DNA of 64,000 nucleotides from contig CAWFGU010000001.1 of the NCBI GenBank assembly GCA_963815505.1, positions 124,001 through 188,000 on the forward strand, given 5' to 3'. The translations under genes and the position numbers were made by a program. Numbering within the stretch: position 1 is the first letter of the stretch; each line of letters starts with the position of its first letter. Below are positions 1 to 9,346 of the stretch, piece by piece. The notes below the pieces were generated by a model, which made no database searches, was not told the DNA's origin, and was given only the letters and a program-made list of their open reading frames with translations. The stretch is from CAXBBB01 sp963815505. Lineage in GTDB: Bacteria; Bacteroidota; Rhodothermia; Rhodothermales; BA12.

Positions 1-3000
1 CGGGCTGATCCGACTGCGGTCACCTGGGCGACGTTGACGAGCGCTTTGGCCGAGTCGACCGTCGCCGTGTACGTCAGCGTTTCGAGCACGTCCGAGCCGC
101 TGTACGGCAGGTTGGGCGCGTTCCACGTGATGGTGCGATCGCTCGCGTTGTAGCTGGCCGAGCCGGGCTGCTGGACGAACGAGCCGAACGTCAGGCCGAC
201 CGGAAGCACGTCCTGGACGACGACGCCTGTCGCCGATCCGGGGCCGCTGTTGGTCAGCGCCAACGGTGAACGTCACCACGTCACCGACGGTCGGTGCCGG
301 GTCGCTGGCGTCTTGGCGAGGCTCAGGTCGGCGGGCTGAACGGCGGTGATCGGGGCGCTGGCCTGATCGTCCTCGTTGGGATCGTCGTTGCCGGGCTGGG
401 AGTCGGGATCGGGCTGATTCGACCGGGTGACCTCGGCCTTATTGACCAGCGATCCAGCTGCGTGACCGTCGCGCGGAGGTGGAGCGTGGCCGACGCGCCG
501 ACGGCGAGGTTACCGACGTTCCACTTGTGCTTGGAGAAGTTGTAGCTGCCCTTGGAGGCATTGGCCCCCTCGAACGTCAGACCAGCCGGAAGCTCGTCCG
601 TGATCTGAACACCGGTCGCTTTGCTCGGTCCGTCGTTGGTGACGACGATCGAATACACGACCTCTTCGCCGACGCTCGGGTTGGCGTTGTCGACCGACTT
701 AGTCAGGCGCAGGTCAGCGGCGACGACGGTAATCGAAGCGGTGTCCTGATCGTCCTCGCTGGCGACGTCGTTGCCGGGCGTCGAGTCCACGTCCGGCTCG
801 CCTGCCGTCTGGACCTGAGCCGTCGTCGACTGCGGTCCGGGAGCCGTTGCCGTGGCGACGAGGTCGAGCACGATGGTCTGTCCCATGGCTACCTCGCCGA
901 CGGTCCAGATTCCGGTGTCCTCGTCGTAGCTACCGGCACCGGGGTTCGAACTGACGAACGTCAGGCCGGGCGGGAGCACGTTTTTGAGCGTGACACCGCT
1001 GGCGGTCGAAGCGCCCTCGTTGGTCAGCGTGACGCGGAAGGTGACGTCGTCGCCCAGGTCGGGCGTGGTCGTGCCGACGACGCGGTTGGTGACGGCGAGG
1101 TCGATCTGGACGCCACCGAGCGTCACGTCGTCCTGGTCGTCTTCGCTGGCGATGCCGTTGCCGGGCGTCGAGTCCTTGTCGGTCTCGTTGGCCGCGACGA
1201 CTTCCGCCGAAGCCGTGAGCGCACCGGGCTGCTCGACGCGGACGACGATGTTCAGCTGCGTGTCGCCACCGCTGGCCAGGTCACCGACGGTCCACTTACC
1301 CGTGACCGGGTCGTAGCTGCCGTTTCCGTCGTTCGAGACGTAGGCGAGTCCTGCGGGAAACTTCGGCATGACGACGATGCCCGAGCCGTCGGACGGGCCG
1401 AGGTTGTCGAGGTCGAACGTGAGCGTGACGGTCTCGCCGACGTTGACGTTCTGAGCCGAGGCCGACACGTCGAGTTCGAGGTCGATGACGGGCGTCACGA
1501 CGACGGTGGCCTTGGCTTCGTCGTCTTCCGACTGGTCGCCGTCGTCGTTGCCGGGCGTCGAGTCGACGTCGGGTTCGTTGGCGGCAGTGACCTGGGCGAT
1601 GCTGTCGAACGGACCCGTCGGCGTCTGCGCGGACTTCGACGGTGAGCGTGGCACTCTCGCCGATGCCGAGGTCACCGACGGTCCAGTCGCCGTTCGCGAA
1701 CGCTGCCCTGCCCCACATTGCTGCCGATGACGGTCAAACCGGCGGGGATGGCGTCGCTAACCGAAACGCCCGTCGCGTCCGCCGATCCGTCGTTGCGGAC
1801 CGTGACGGTGAACGTCGTCGTCTCGCCGCGCGCAATCGTGCCGTCGGCGACGACGTTGGTCAGGCTCAGGTCGATCTGCGTGCCTCCGACCGTGGCGCTG
1901 GCCTGGTCGTCCTCGCTGGCGTCGTCGTTGCCGGGCGCCGAGTCGGGATCGGGCTGATCCGACGCCGTCACTTCGGCGCTGTTGGTGTTGGCTCCGGCGC
2001 GTGTGACGCGCGCTTTGATTTTGAGGGTCTTGGACGCGCCGCTGGCAATCGTACCGACGTTCCAGACGCCGCTGTTCGCCGTGTAGCTTCCGCCGCTGTC
2101 ATTGGACAGGTAGGCGAGGCCGGCGGGCAGTTTATCGGTGACCTGGACGCCCGTCGCGTCGCTCGGGCCGTCGTTGGTGACGCGGAGCGTGAAGGTCACG
2201 TCATCGCCAACGACTGCCGACGAGGTGCTGACCATCTTGCTCAGGCTCAGATCGGCCTGCTGTCCGGTAACGAGGGCGAACGCTTCGTCATCTTCGGACT
2301 GATCGCCGTCGTCGTTGGCGGGCGTCGAGTCGACGTCGTCTTCGTTCGCGGCGGTCACCTGAGCGACGGCTTTGAGCGGTCCGGCCTGGTCGACGCGGGC
2401 GACGACCTTGATCGTCTTCTTGCCACCGGTCGCGAGCGTTCCGCCGTCGATGACGACCGTTCCGGCCCGACTGCGAGGTCGAAGCGCCGCCGGTGTCGCT
2501 GACGTAGGTCAGACCAGCGGGCAGGACGAACTGTCCCTGGACGCCCGTGGCGGTGCCGGACGAGTTGATGATCTCGACGGTAAACTCGACGAGCTCGCCG
2601 ACGTTGGGTGTGGCATCGTCGACTACGACACTCGTCGAGAGGTCGATGGGCGCGACGACGTCGGTCGTTTCGCGCGCTCGGTTGTTGCCGCTGTTGGTCT
2701 CGGGCGTGTTCGACGAGATCGAGGCGACGTTGTCGAGCTCATCGCCGTCGGCCGCCGTCACGTTGACCGTGATGGTGAAGACCGCCTGCGCTGCGCTGGC
2801 GAAGTCGCTCGACTTGATGAAGGTGACGGTCTGACCGCTCTGGCTGGTCGTCCATCCGGAAGGCGCCGTCGAACGGACGTAGCTGGCACCGGCGGGAAGC
2901 TGGTCGCTGACCAGAGCGCCTTGGGCGGCGTCCGGGCCGTTGTTGTCGGCCGTGAGCGTGTAGACGATCTGCCCGCCCGGTTGGACCGGATCGGCGTCGT

Positions 3001-4681
3001 CGGTCTTGGTGATCGACAGGTCGGTCCCCTTGCCGACGGTCGTCGTGGCGCTGTTCGAGCCGCTTACGATATCGGTCGTGCCCAATGTGGCCTTTCGGTA
3101 GCCCACGAGCGCTTGGTTGAAGAGCGTCGTTCCGTCGGCGACGCCCGCGTTGACAGTCACCTGGAAGCGGACCGTCGTGCTGGCGTTGGCCGAGAGCGTG
3201 CCGCCGCTCGAGCCATTAGCACCGGCACCCAGGCGGAAAACGACCTCTTTTTTGGAGGCATCGTACTCGGCCTGGTCGTTACCCGATGCGTCGCTCTTGG
3301 CGCCGACGTTGGCGCCGGTCACGACCGACAGCGAGCCGGGCTTGTAGGTGGTGAAGGCCGGAATGGCATCGGTAAGAATCACGTTCAGCGCGTCGTCCGG
3401 CGTGGCCGTATCGGCCTGGTTGGTGACGACCATCGTGTACTCGAGCACGTCGCCCGGCTGGGGCTGGCCGCCGTTGAGGTCGCGCAGCGTCTTGGCGATC
3501 GTCACGTCCGGCTCATAGATCTCCGACGCGAACGTGAGCACCTGGATCGAGATGCCCTCACCCGGAGCGCTCGCGATCGTCACGTCGGCGCCCGTATCGC
3601 CGTTGGCGAGCAGGTTAGCGCCGCTGCCGTTGCGGGCGTAGAGCACGTCTACGTCGACCGAAAAGTTGTTTTCGTAGGCCGGAATGTTGTTGACGGGCTG
3701 ACTGCCGAACATCGAGATGGTCGCGTTGCCGAAGTCATCGATGGGGTTGGCGGCGTTGCTCAGCTTGGTGCCGTTGACCGCGAAGAAGTCGCCCTGGCCC
3801 TGGCCCGGCTTGCCCTTGTCGCCGTCGTAGAGGACGACGCCGACGTACGGGTTGAAGGTGCCACTGAGCGGCGTCGTGAACCCATTGGGCCGAACCGTGA
3901 TCTCGCGCGGGTTGCCGCTCGAGGTGACCTGGCCGCTGCCGTCGAAGACCGACAGGTTGCGAAACGGCTCGTTGGGGTCTTCGTAGGCCACGATGAGCGT
4001 CCACGCCGCCCAGCCGTTATCCCTCTGCACCGCGTCCACGTCGGCGACGGTGTAGACGCCCGATCCGCCTTGCTGCACCAGTGCCGTCACTTCGGCGAAG
4101 TATCCTTTAGTGTAGTCGTCATCGTCCGACTGCTGCGCGTCGACCGAGACGTAGCTGTATCCGGTCGTTGAGGGCAAGTCAAACTTGACGTTCGCTAGGC
4201 CTGCTCCGTTGTTGGGATACTGGCTCAGCGTCTGACCGCTGCTGCGCGTGCCCCAGTAGAGACCGGCCCAGATGACCGACGCACCCGCGGGAAGGTTGAG
4301 TTGCGAACTGGACGAGTTGAACGTCGTGGTGACGTTGTCTACGTCGAGGTTGCGCAGAAAGAAGTTGTTGTTGCGCGGCTCGGCGTTGCGGATCGGCGTC
4401 GGGTTGGCACCTGCGAGAACGCGCTCGCACTCGCGAAGCGCCTTCTGAGCGTCGCCGTTGCCAGTCGTACCATCAAGCGATCCGTTCGTCGGATCGGCGT
4501 CGTTGTCGCACGTGAGCGACGTGTTGGCGGCGTAGGCAAAGTCGCCGTTGACGTTGGCGGCGAAGCGCTTGGAGAAGTCGCGGGCGACCTGCGCGTCGGC
4601 AGTCGGGGCGAAGGAGAACAGAGCGCCGAGCAGGACACTCAGGGCGAGTGCGAACGGGCGCGAGGAGCGGAGGAGAGACAC
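1..4681 (-). CDS. Giant secreted DUF11-repeat protein (partial at 3' end, frameshifted)
   Basis: A surface or secreted adhesin-like protein; the exact role is unknown. It starts at GTG 4681 (an in-frame TAA lies 12-15 nt upstream, so no longer start exists). Residues 1-30 form a signal peptide ending ...TADA-Q. Residues about 30-390 are a beta-rich N-terminal domain with the motif AGLYWG, seen in many DUF11 proteins. At least nine DUF11-like beta-sandwich repeats follow, each with a core like VGDDVTFTLRVTNDGPSDATGV, joined by acidic linkers (DVDSTPGND, SEDDQD) that could bind Ca2+. The reading frame breaks near 2465, 1705, 1625, 466, 316 and 258, and the repeat pattern resumes in another frame each time. 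At 2465, 1705 and 258 removing one A or T restores it. The C-terminus, where a T9SS sorting domain might lie, is outside the window. The family is certain; that this is an intact gene broken by sequencing errors is inferred. Confidence 0.85.
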
Positions 4682-5030
4682 CGTGGTGAGCGGTTAGAGA
4701 ATGGAGACGTGGCTATCCGTTCTCTTCGTCAACTACCGTGCCTATCGGTCTCAATCGTCTTTTCGTTTAAGGTATTCATCTTCAATACAAACAAGTACTT
4801 ACCCACCTCTCATTCCGAGAGAATCCGATCCACGATTCGATATTCATCCGGCGATTATGGAGCGCGCGCGTCTCAGCCTGATCTCGGCTCGTCTCATCTT
4901 TGATTCAGACGCGCGGCGAGTGTCACAAAGAGCGTCTCGCGACATAACCGCCACACTCTCGCCACCTCAGCGACAGGCGATTCGCCCTGCAGTGCATCCG
5001 AGTTTGAGACGCACCTCTTCCCCGTGCTCC
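4682..5030. promoter_or_regulatory. Divergent intergenic region with AT-rich promoter zone
   Basis: No gene is visible in these 349 bases. The stretch 4745-4860 is markedly more AT-rich than the rest of the window. On the minus strand it holds a possible Bacteroidota-type promoter for the DUF11 gene: CTTG at 4792-4795 and TACCTTAA at 4767-4774, 17 bp apart, resembling the TTTG / TAnnTTTG consensus. That would give a leader of about 85 nt. The match is imperfect. Confidence 0.35.
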
Positions 5031-5815
5031 ATGCGCCCCCTCTACCTCCTCGTCCTGCTCACGCTCATCGCCTGCGGATCGTCCGCGCCGATGCTGCCCG
5101 CCTCGTCGCCCTCGTCTGCACGTAATCGACGGCGACGTATCCGACTGGCAGGGCGCGCTGACGGCGGTCGAGAAAAGCCCCGTAACCATCGGCGTGCGGT
5201 CAGATGCGGACTACGTCTACGTCGCCGTCGTCACGAGCGACCGCGACGCGATCCGTCACACGCTGCTGACCGGAATGGTCGTCTGGCTCGATTCAGGGGG
5301 CGGCAAGGCGAAAGACTTCGGCGTCCACTTCCCGCTCGGCGCGACCGGCGAAGGGCGGACACGTGTGGCAGCGATGGGTGGAGACCGCAGAGGCCGAGAG
5401 ACCGAAACACGGCGAGCGGCTACGCGAGATGACGCGCCAACTCGCCGTCGTCCAGCGCGACGCGCGCCTCGTGCTCGACCGCGACGCCGCGACGGGAATC
5501 ACGTCCGGCTTATCTCTGGAAGGTGGGACGATGGTCCTCGAACTTAAAGTGCCGCTCGCTCAGACCGACGCGACGCCGTACGCCGTCGGTGCGCGTCCGG
5601 GCAGCGTCACCGGCATCGGCATCGGCATCGAAACGCCCGAAGTCGACCGCGAGGCGCTGCGGGCGCAAGGTGGGCTGCGGGGAGGACAACGCGGCGGCGC
5701 TCGGGGCAGCGGCGGACGCGCAGGCGGCGGCGGTCAGGGCGGCGGCAATGCCGGTCAACGCGGCGACGCACTCGCCCCCGTCTCGACGTGGGTACGCGCC
5801 GCTCTCGATGGCTGA
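5031..5815 (+). CDS. Lipoprotein with CBM9-like domain (frameshifted)
   Basis: Predicted lipoprotein of about 260 residues, function unknown. ATG 5031 opens a signal peptide with lipobox LIAC. After a short Ser/Pro linker comes IDGDVSDWQGA, the usual opening of CBM9/DOMON-like sugar- or haem-binding beta-sandwiches, then a YVYVAVVTSD strand and WLDSGGGKA. The C-terminal third is Gly/Arg/Gln-rich (GGQRGGARGSGGRAGGG) and ends ALDG. Two frame changes, near 5118 and 5350, are repaired by dropping a T and an A respectively, so the open product is a composite. It ends two bases before the convergent DinB-family gene. The CBM9-like call rests on the IDGDxSDW motif and size, so it is moderate. Confidence 0.6.
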
Positions 5816-5817
5816 CG

Positions 5818-6341
5818 CTACCAGCCCATCCGCTCGACCGTCGTCGTGACGTGGGCGAGGTGATGGCGTCCGTGCCACGCGTACGTCCCGGCGTGGCGAG
5901 CGAGCGGGTTGACGCTACCGTCGTCGGGATGGACGAACGACCGGGCACGCTGCTCGGGCGTGAGGAGCGGAAGACGGCGACCCAGCGGCGGTGGAGCGCG
6001 CCGAGCAGGTCGAGGCTGTCGGCGATGGGAGTGGAGTAGTCGGCCAGCGAGGCGACGGCGGCTTCGTCGTACGCCTTGATCGTCGGCGCGTCTTCGGTGA
6101 GCGCCCACCGCGTGCGGACGAACCCGTTCAGGTGGCTGTCGGGCAGGTGGTGGACGACCTGCCGCAGCGTCCATCCGCTGTCGCGGTAGGGCGTGTCGAG
6201 TTGGGCGTCGGTCAAGCCGTCGACCGCGGCGCGGAGCAGGCCGGGCAGCGCGTCGATCTCGTCGACCCACGCCGAAAACTGGTCGTCGGCGACGGGTCCG
6301 TCGTGGGCGAAGCGGCCGATGGGATAGCGAGTGTCGGGCAT
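5818..6341 (-). CDS. DinB/YfiT-family putative metal-dependent protein (frameshifted)
   Basis: About 174 residues, matching YfiT/BstA proteins (bacillithiol transferases and DinB-fold hydrolases; four-helix bundle with a three-His metal site). ATG at 6341 begins MPDTRYPIGRF, a typical YfiT opening. The metal-binding His residues are visible in VVHHLPDSH in the first half and in WHGRHHLAHV near the C-terminus. The frame changes near 5990-6000, between ...RRWVAV and LLTPEQRARSFVHPDDG; one missing base would explain it. It is divergent from the radical SAM gene, with 96 bp between starts. Substrate unknown. Confidence 0.75.
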
Positions 6342-6437
6342 GGCGAGCGGGTGCGGGTGAGGTTGGCAAGATCGGTGCATTGCGGCGCATCGCACAGACT
6401 GCGCACTCGTTGCAGAACCAACGCCACCGATACCGCC

Positions 6438-7592
6438 ATGATCGAACTTCCCACCGCCGCCCCGCCCGGTCACCTCCCGCTCAAAGGACTCACCGGTCCC
6501 TACGCCGAGCCGCCGATTCCGACCGACGCACCCATCGCCTCGCGCCAGTCTCGGCTGGTGCAGTGGAAGCCCAAGCGCGTCCTGTTCACGCAAGCGGCGC
6601 TGGACGAGCCGTTCGGGAGGCAGATCCTCGAGCGCGTCCAGTCGCTCGGCCTGCACATCGAACGGTTGAACGGCAACCGCGTCACGAGCCTGCGCGGTTC
6701 ATCCGAGCGCGAGACGTACCGCATCGCCAAGTCGACGCTCGTCGTCGCCAACGCGCCCAAGGGGCAGTTCAAGCTGCAGCCGATTCCGCCGTCGGCCGAC
6801 TACCAGTTTCATCTGGCGCAGGGGTGCCCGGCGCACTGCCAATACTGCTATCTCGCCGGATCGCTCAGCGGCCCGCCGACGACGCGCGTCTACGCGAACC
6901 TGCCACAGATCTTGGAGAACACCGTCCGGTTCGAGCGGCCGGGCGTGCCCACTTCTTTCGAGGCGAGTTGCTACACCGATCCCCTCGCGCTCGAACACCT
7001 GACGGGCAGCCTGTCCGCCGCCATCACGCATTTCGGCACGCGTCCGCCCGACGCCCACCTGCGCTGGGTGACCAAGTTCGCGAGCGTCGACGGGCTAATC
7101 GACCTGGATCACGGCGGACGCACGCGGCCCCGGTTCAGCATCAACGCGCGTGAGGTCGAGCGTTTCTTCGAGGGCGGAACAGACGGCGTCGACGCCCGAC
7201 TCGGAGCGGCGCGCAAACTGGCACTTGGGCGGAGCGAGGGCGGAGGCGGCTACCCGGTCGGGCTGGTCGTCGCCCCCATCGTCCCCGTCGACGGTTGGCG
7301 TGGCGCTTACGCGGACCTACTCGACCGTGCGGCTGACGCGCTCGACATGGACTGTGACCTGACGTTCGAGTTGATCACGCACCGCTTCACGCCCGGCTCC
7401 AAGAACGTGCTTCAAGGTTGGTATCCCAAGAGCAAGCTGGACCTGAGCGAACAGGGCCGCAGCGAGAAGCGCAACAAGTTCGGCGGCGTGAAATACGTCT
7501 ACACCGCGCCCCAGATGAAGGAGTTGCGCGGCTGGTTTCAACGCGAGATCGCCGCGCGCTTTCCCGCCGCTCGCATCCTCTACTGGACGTGA
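6438..7592 (+). CDS. Spore photoproduct lyase-like radical SAM protein
   Basis: 384 residues, close to SplB length. The SplB family uses a [4Fe-4S] cluster and S-adenosylmethionine to revert the spore photoproduct thymine dimer. The CxxxCxxC cluster motif is CPAHCQYCY, and its last Tyr sits where SplB has the Tyr next to the third cluster Cys. FEASCYTDPLALEHLTG contains a Cys where SplB has its H-atom-donor Cys (EAACTSD in Bacillus), and the C-terminal KYVYTAPQMKELRGWF...ILYW matches the family ending. No sporulation gene is in the window, so the substrate is open: a DNA photolesion or a related radical repair. The next gene, a small HNH protein, overlaps by 4 nt (GTGA) if its upstream start is used. 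Confidence 0.85.
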   Translation: MIELPTAAPPGHLPLKGLTGPYAEPPIPTDAPIASRQSRLVQWKPKRVLFTQAALDEPFGRQILERVQSLGLHIERLNGNRVTSLRGSSERETYRIAKSTLVVANAPKGQFKLQPIPPSADYQFHLAQGCPAHCQYCYLAGSLSGPPTTRVYANLPQILENTVRFERPGVPTSFEASCYTDPLALEHLTGSLSAAITHFGTRPPDAHLRWVTKFASVDGLIDLDHGGRTRPRFSINAREVERFFEGGTDGVDARLGAARKLALGRSEGGGGYPVGLVVAPIVPVDGWRGAYADLLDRAADALDMDCDLTFELITHRFTPGSKNVLQGWYPKSKLDLSEQGRSEKRNKFGGVKYVYTAPQMKELRGWFQREIAARFPAARILYWT

Positions 7593-7894
7593 CGAACACC
7601 CGCCCGCCCGATCCGTCGATGGCCTGCGCCCTGTGCGAGCGGATGGGTGTCGGCCTGACCGAGCACCACCTGATCCCGCGCGCCGTCCACCGCAAGAAGC
7701 AGTTCCGGCGACGCTTCGACCTCGAAGAGATGCGCCATCGCAAACTGCTCGTCTGTCGCAAGTGTCACAGAGGCATCCATCGCCTGATTCCCGACGAGAA
7801 GGAGTTGGCGCGCGACTTCAACACACGCGAGGCGCTGCTCGCCGACGAACGCATCGCCCGACACGTGGCGTGGGTCGCCAAACAGCGGACGTGA
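7589..7894 (+). CDS. Small HNH-type zinc-finger protein
   Basis: 101 residues from GTG 7589, or 91 from ATG 7619. The GTG overlaps the upstream stop as GTGA, so the two genes are probably translationally coupled; the conserved part starts at MACALCERMG. Paired CxxC motifs (CALC, CRKCH) and LTEHHLIPRAVHRKK followed by CRKCHRGIHRLIP give the HNH/zinc-ribbon layout of short HNH endonuclease-like proteins common in Bacteroidota and Proteobacteria. HNH folds nick or cut DNA, but small stand-alone members are mostly untested. Coupling to a radical SAM DNA-repair-type enzyme suggests a shared role in DNA damage processing; that is inference. Confidence 0.75.
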   Translation: MTNTRPPDPSMACALCERMGVGLTEHHLIPRAVHRKKQFRRRFDLEEMRHRKLLVCRKCHRGIHRLIPDEKELARDFNTREALLADERIARHVAWVAKQRT

Positions 7895-7898
7895 CGCG

Positions 7899-8696
7899 TC
7901 AGTGCGTCACCCTGTCGCCCTTGCGCAACTCGCGCCCGTCGACCTGCTCGAACCGTACGGGAATCGACACCGCGCCTCCCTCGACCGGCTGCAGCACGTT
8001 GAAGTGCAAGTGCGGCTTGCTCGTGAACCCCGTCCGCCCCGAGATGCCGATGGGATCGGCCGCCCGCACCGAATCGCCGACTGAGACGAGCGCGCCGTCA
8101 GGAGCCAGGTGGACGTACTGCGTCATCATCCCGTCGGCGTGGTAGAGCGTGACGTAGTTGCCGAACAGGCGCAAGTCGGGGTCGTTGCCGCCGCGCGTGT
8201 GGCGGTCGACGAGCGTCGCCACGATGCCATCGCGAGCCGCCGCGACGGTATCGCCAACGGCCAGCGTGAAGTCGACGGCGTAGCGCGAAAAATCCGAGTC
8301 GTGCGAGAACGATCCTTCGTACGCCTGCATCACGCGGTACGAACGCCCCCTCGGAAACGGAAACGCATAGCGCGCCGACGGATCGGGCCGCGACGCCGCA
8401 TCGCCGACGATACCCGAAACGGTCAACCCATCCACGACCGACGCCGAATCGCGCCCGGCCAGTGCGATGGCTCCCAGTTGCACGCTGTCGCCCGGTGCTA
8501 GGACGGCGCTGCGCACCAGCGAACCGTCCGATCCACGCAACGCCATCGTGCCGACGACGGGGAGTGGATTACGCGCCGTGACGACTAGGGAATCCGACCG
8601 CATCTCGACGTAGGCGTACGACGGCAGACCGACCGGCTCGGACGGTTTGGGCGCACACGACGGGGCCAGCAGGAGTAGCAGCAGGACAGCGCGCAT
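7899..8696 (-). CDS. M23-family (LytM-like) peptidase lipoprotein
   Basis: 265 residues. The signal peptide has lipobox APSC at residues about 10-13. The N-terminal half is beta-rich (DSLVVTARNPLPVVGTMAL). The C-terminal M23 domain has the zinc-site pieces FSHDSDFSRYAVDF (H...D), an intervening YHADGMMTQYVHLAPDG, and KPHLHFNV (HxH). M23 enzymes cleave peptidoglycan cross-bridges; several of this layout lack proven activity. ATG 8696 overlaps the TGA of the upstream sigma-factor gene by one base, so it is co-transcribed and probably coupled. A second M23 protein in the window (20621-21574) has the same spaced H...D and HLHLHAV arrangement. Confidence 0.85.
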   Translation of the reverse strand: MRAVLLLLLLAPSCAPKPSEPVGLPSYAYVEMRSDSLVVTARNPLPVVGTMALRGSDGSLVRSAVLAPGDSVQLGAIALAGRDSASVVDGLTVSGIVGDAASRPDPSARYAFPFPRGRSYRVMQAYEGSFSHDSDFSRYAVDFTLAVGDTVAAARDGIVATLVDRHTRGGNDPDLRLFGNYVTLYHADGMMTQYVHLAPDGALVSVGDSVRAADPIGISGRTGFTSKPHLHFNVLQPVEGGAVSIPVRFEQVDGRELRKGDRVTH

Positions 8697-9271
8697 CAGT
8701 TGAGTCGGTCTTTTATGCGTTCGTAGAGCCACGCCCGCGCCGTCGTCCAGTCGCGGCGGGCGGTTGCGGACGAGACCGAGAGCACGTCGGCGGTCTCATC
8801 GATGGTCAAGCCAACGAAGAAGCGGAGTTCAACGATGCGGGCGGCGCGGTCGTGCTCAGTCGCCAGTTGGGTCAGGGCGTCTTCCAACGCGAGGATGGCG
8901 TCGCTCCGCGTGTCGGCTAGGGCGAGGGCTAGGCCGGGTTCGAGCGTGATAGGATGCTGACCGCCGCCGCGCTTCTGGGCGCTGCGGTCGCGCGCGTGGT
9001 TGACGGTGATCTGCCGCATGACGGTCGCGGCCAAGGCGTAGAAGTGGGCGCGGTCGTTCCAGTCGGCGCGGCTCGCTCCGGCGAGTTTGAGGTAGGCTTC
9101 GTGGACGAGTCCGGTCGTGTTGAGCGTCTCGCTGGCCCCACGCCTGCGCTCGCGCCGGGCGATGCGCCGCAGTTCGTCGTAGACGAGCGGATAGAGCCGG
9201 TCGAGAGCTTGGGTGTCTCCGTCGCGCGATGCGGCGAGCAGGCGGGTAACGTCGGTCGGTGAGGCGGACAT
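8696..9271 (-). CDS. ECF sigma factor (TIGR02999-type)
   Basis: 191 residues. It belongs to the ECF group that in Planctomycetes, Acidobacteria and Rhodothermales travels with Ser/Thr kinases. Sigma2 is LYPLVYDELRRIARRERR...LVHEAYLKL; the sigma4 helix-turn-helix is LRFFVGLTIDETADVLSVS followed by TARAWLY. ATG 9271 was chosen because MSASPTDVTRLL fits the family start; the frame continues upstream to 9298. It sits 75 bp downstream of the TPR kinase gene on the same strand and directly upstream of the M23 lipoprotein. No anti-sigma gene is adjacent, so phosphorylation by the neighbouring kinase is the likely control (inference). Confidence 0.9.
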   Translation of the reverse strand: MSASPTDVTRLLAASRDGDTQALDRLYPLVYDELRRIARRERRRGASETLNTTGLVHEAYLKLAGASRADWNDRAHFYALAATVMRQITVNHARDRSAQKRGGGQHPITLEPGLALALADTRSDAILALEDALTQLATEHDRAARIVELRFFVGLTIDETADVLSVSSATARRDWTTARAWLYERIKDRLN

Positions 9272-9346
9272 CCGAGGTGCGGAGGAGAGATGGCGCAATC
9301 TACACGGTGAGACGCGACACGCTCAGTTTGGTGGCCAGGTCTCCGG

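Noticed and set aside
2372..4171. A long plus-strand open frame opposite the DUF11 gene
   Set aside because: It is the high-GC antisense shadow of the repeat gene: Arg/Val/Asp-rich, no domain, and it shows the repeat period of the real strand.
5991..6437. N-terminal extension of the radical SAM protein
   Set aside because: The extension is antisense to the DinB-family gene and lacks SplB similarity; MIELPTAAPPG at 6438 fits the family start.
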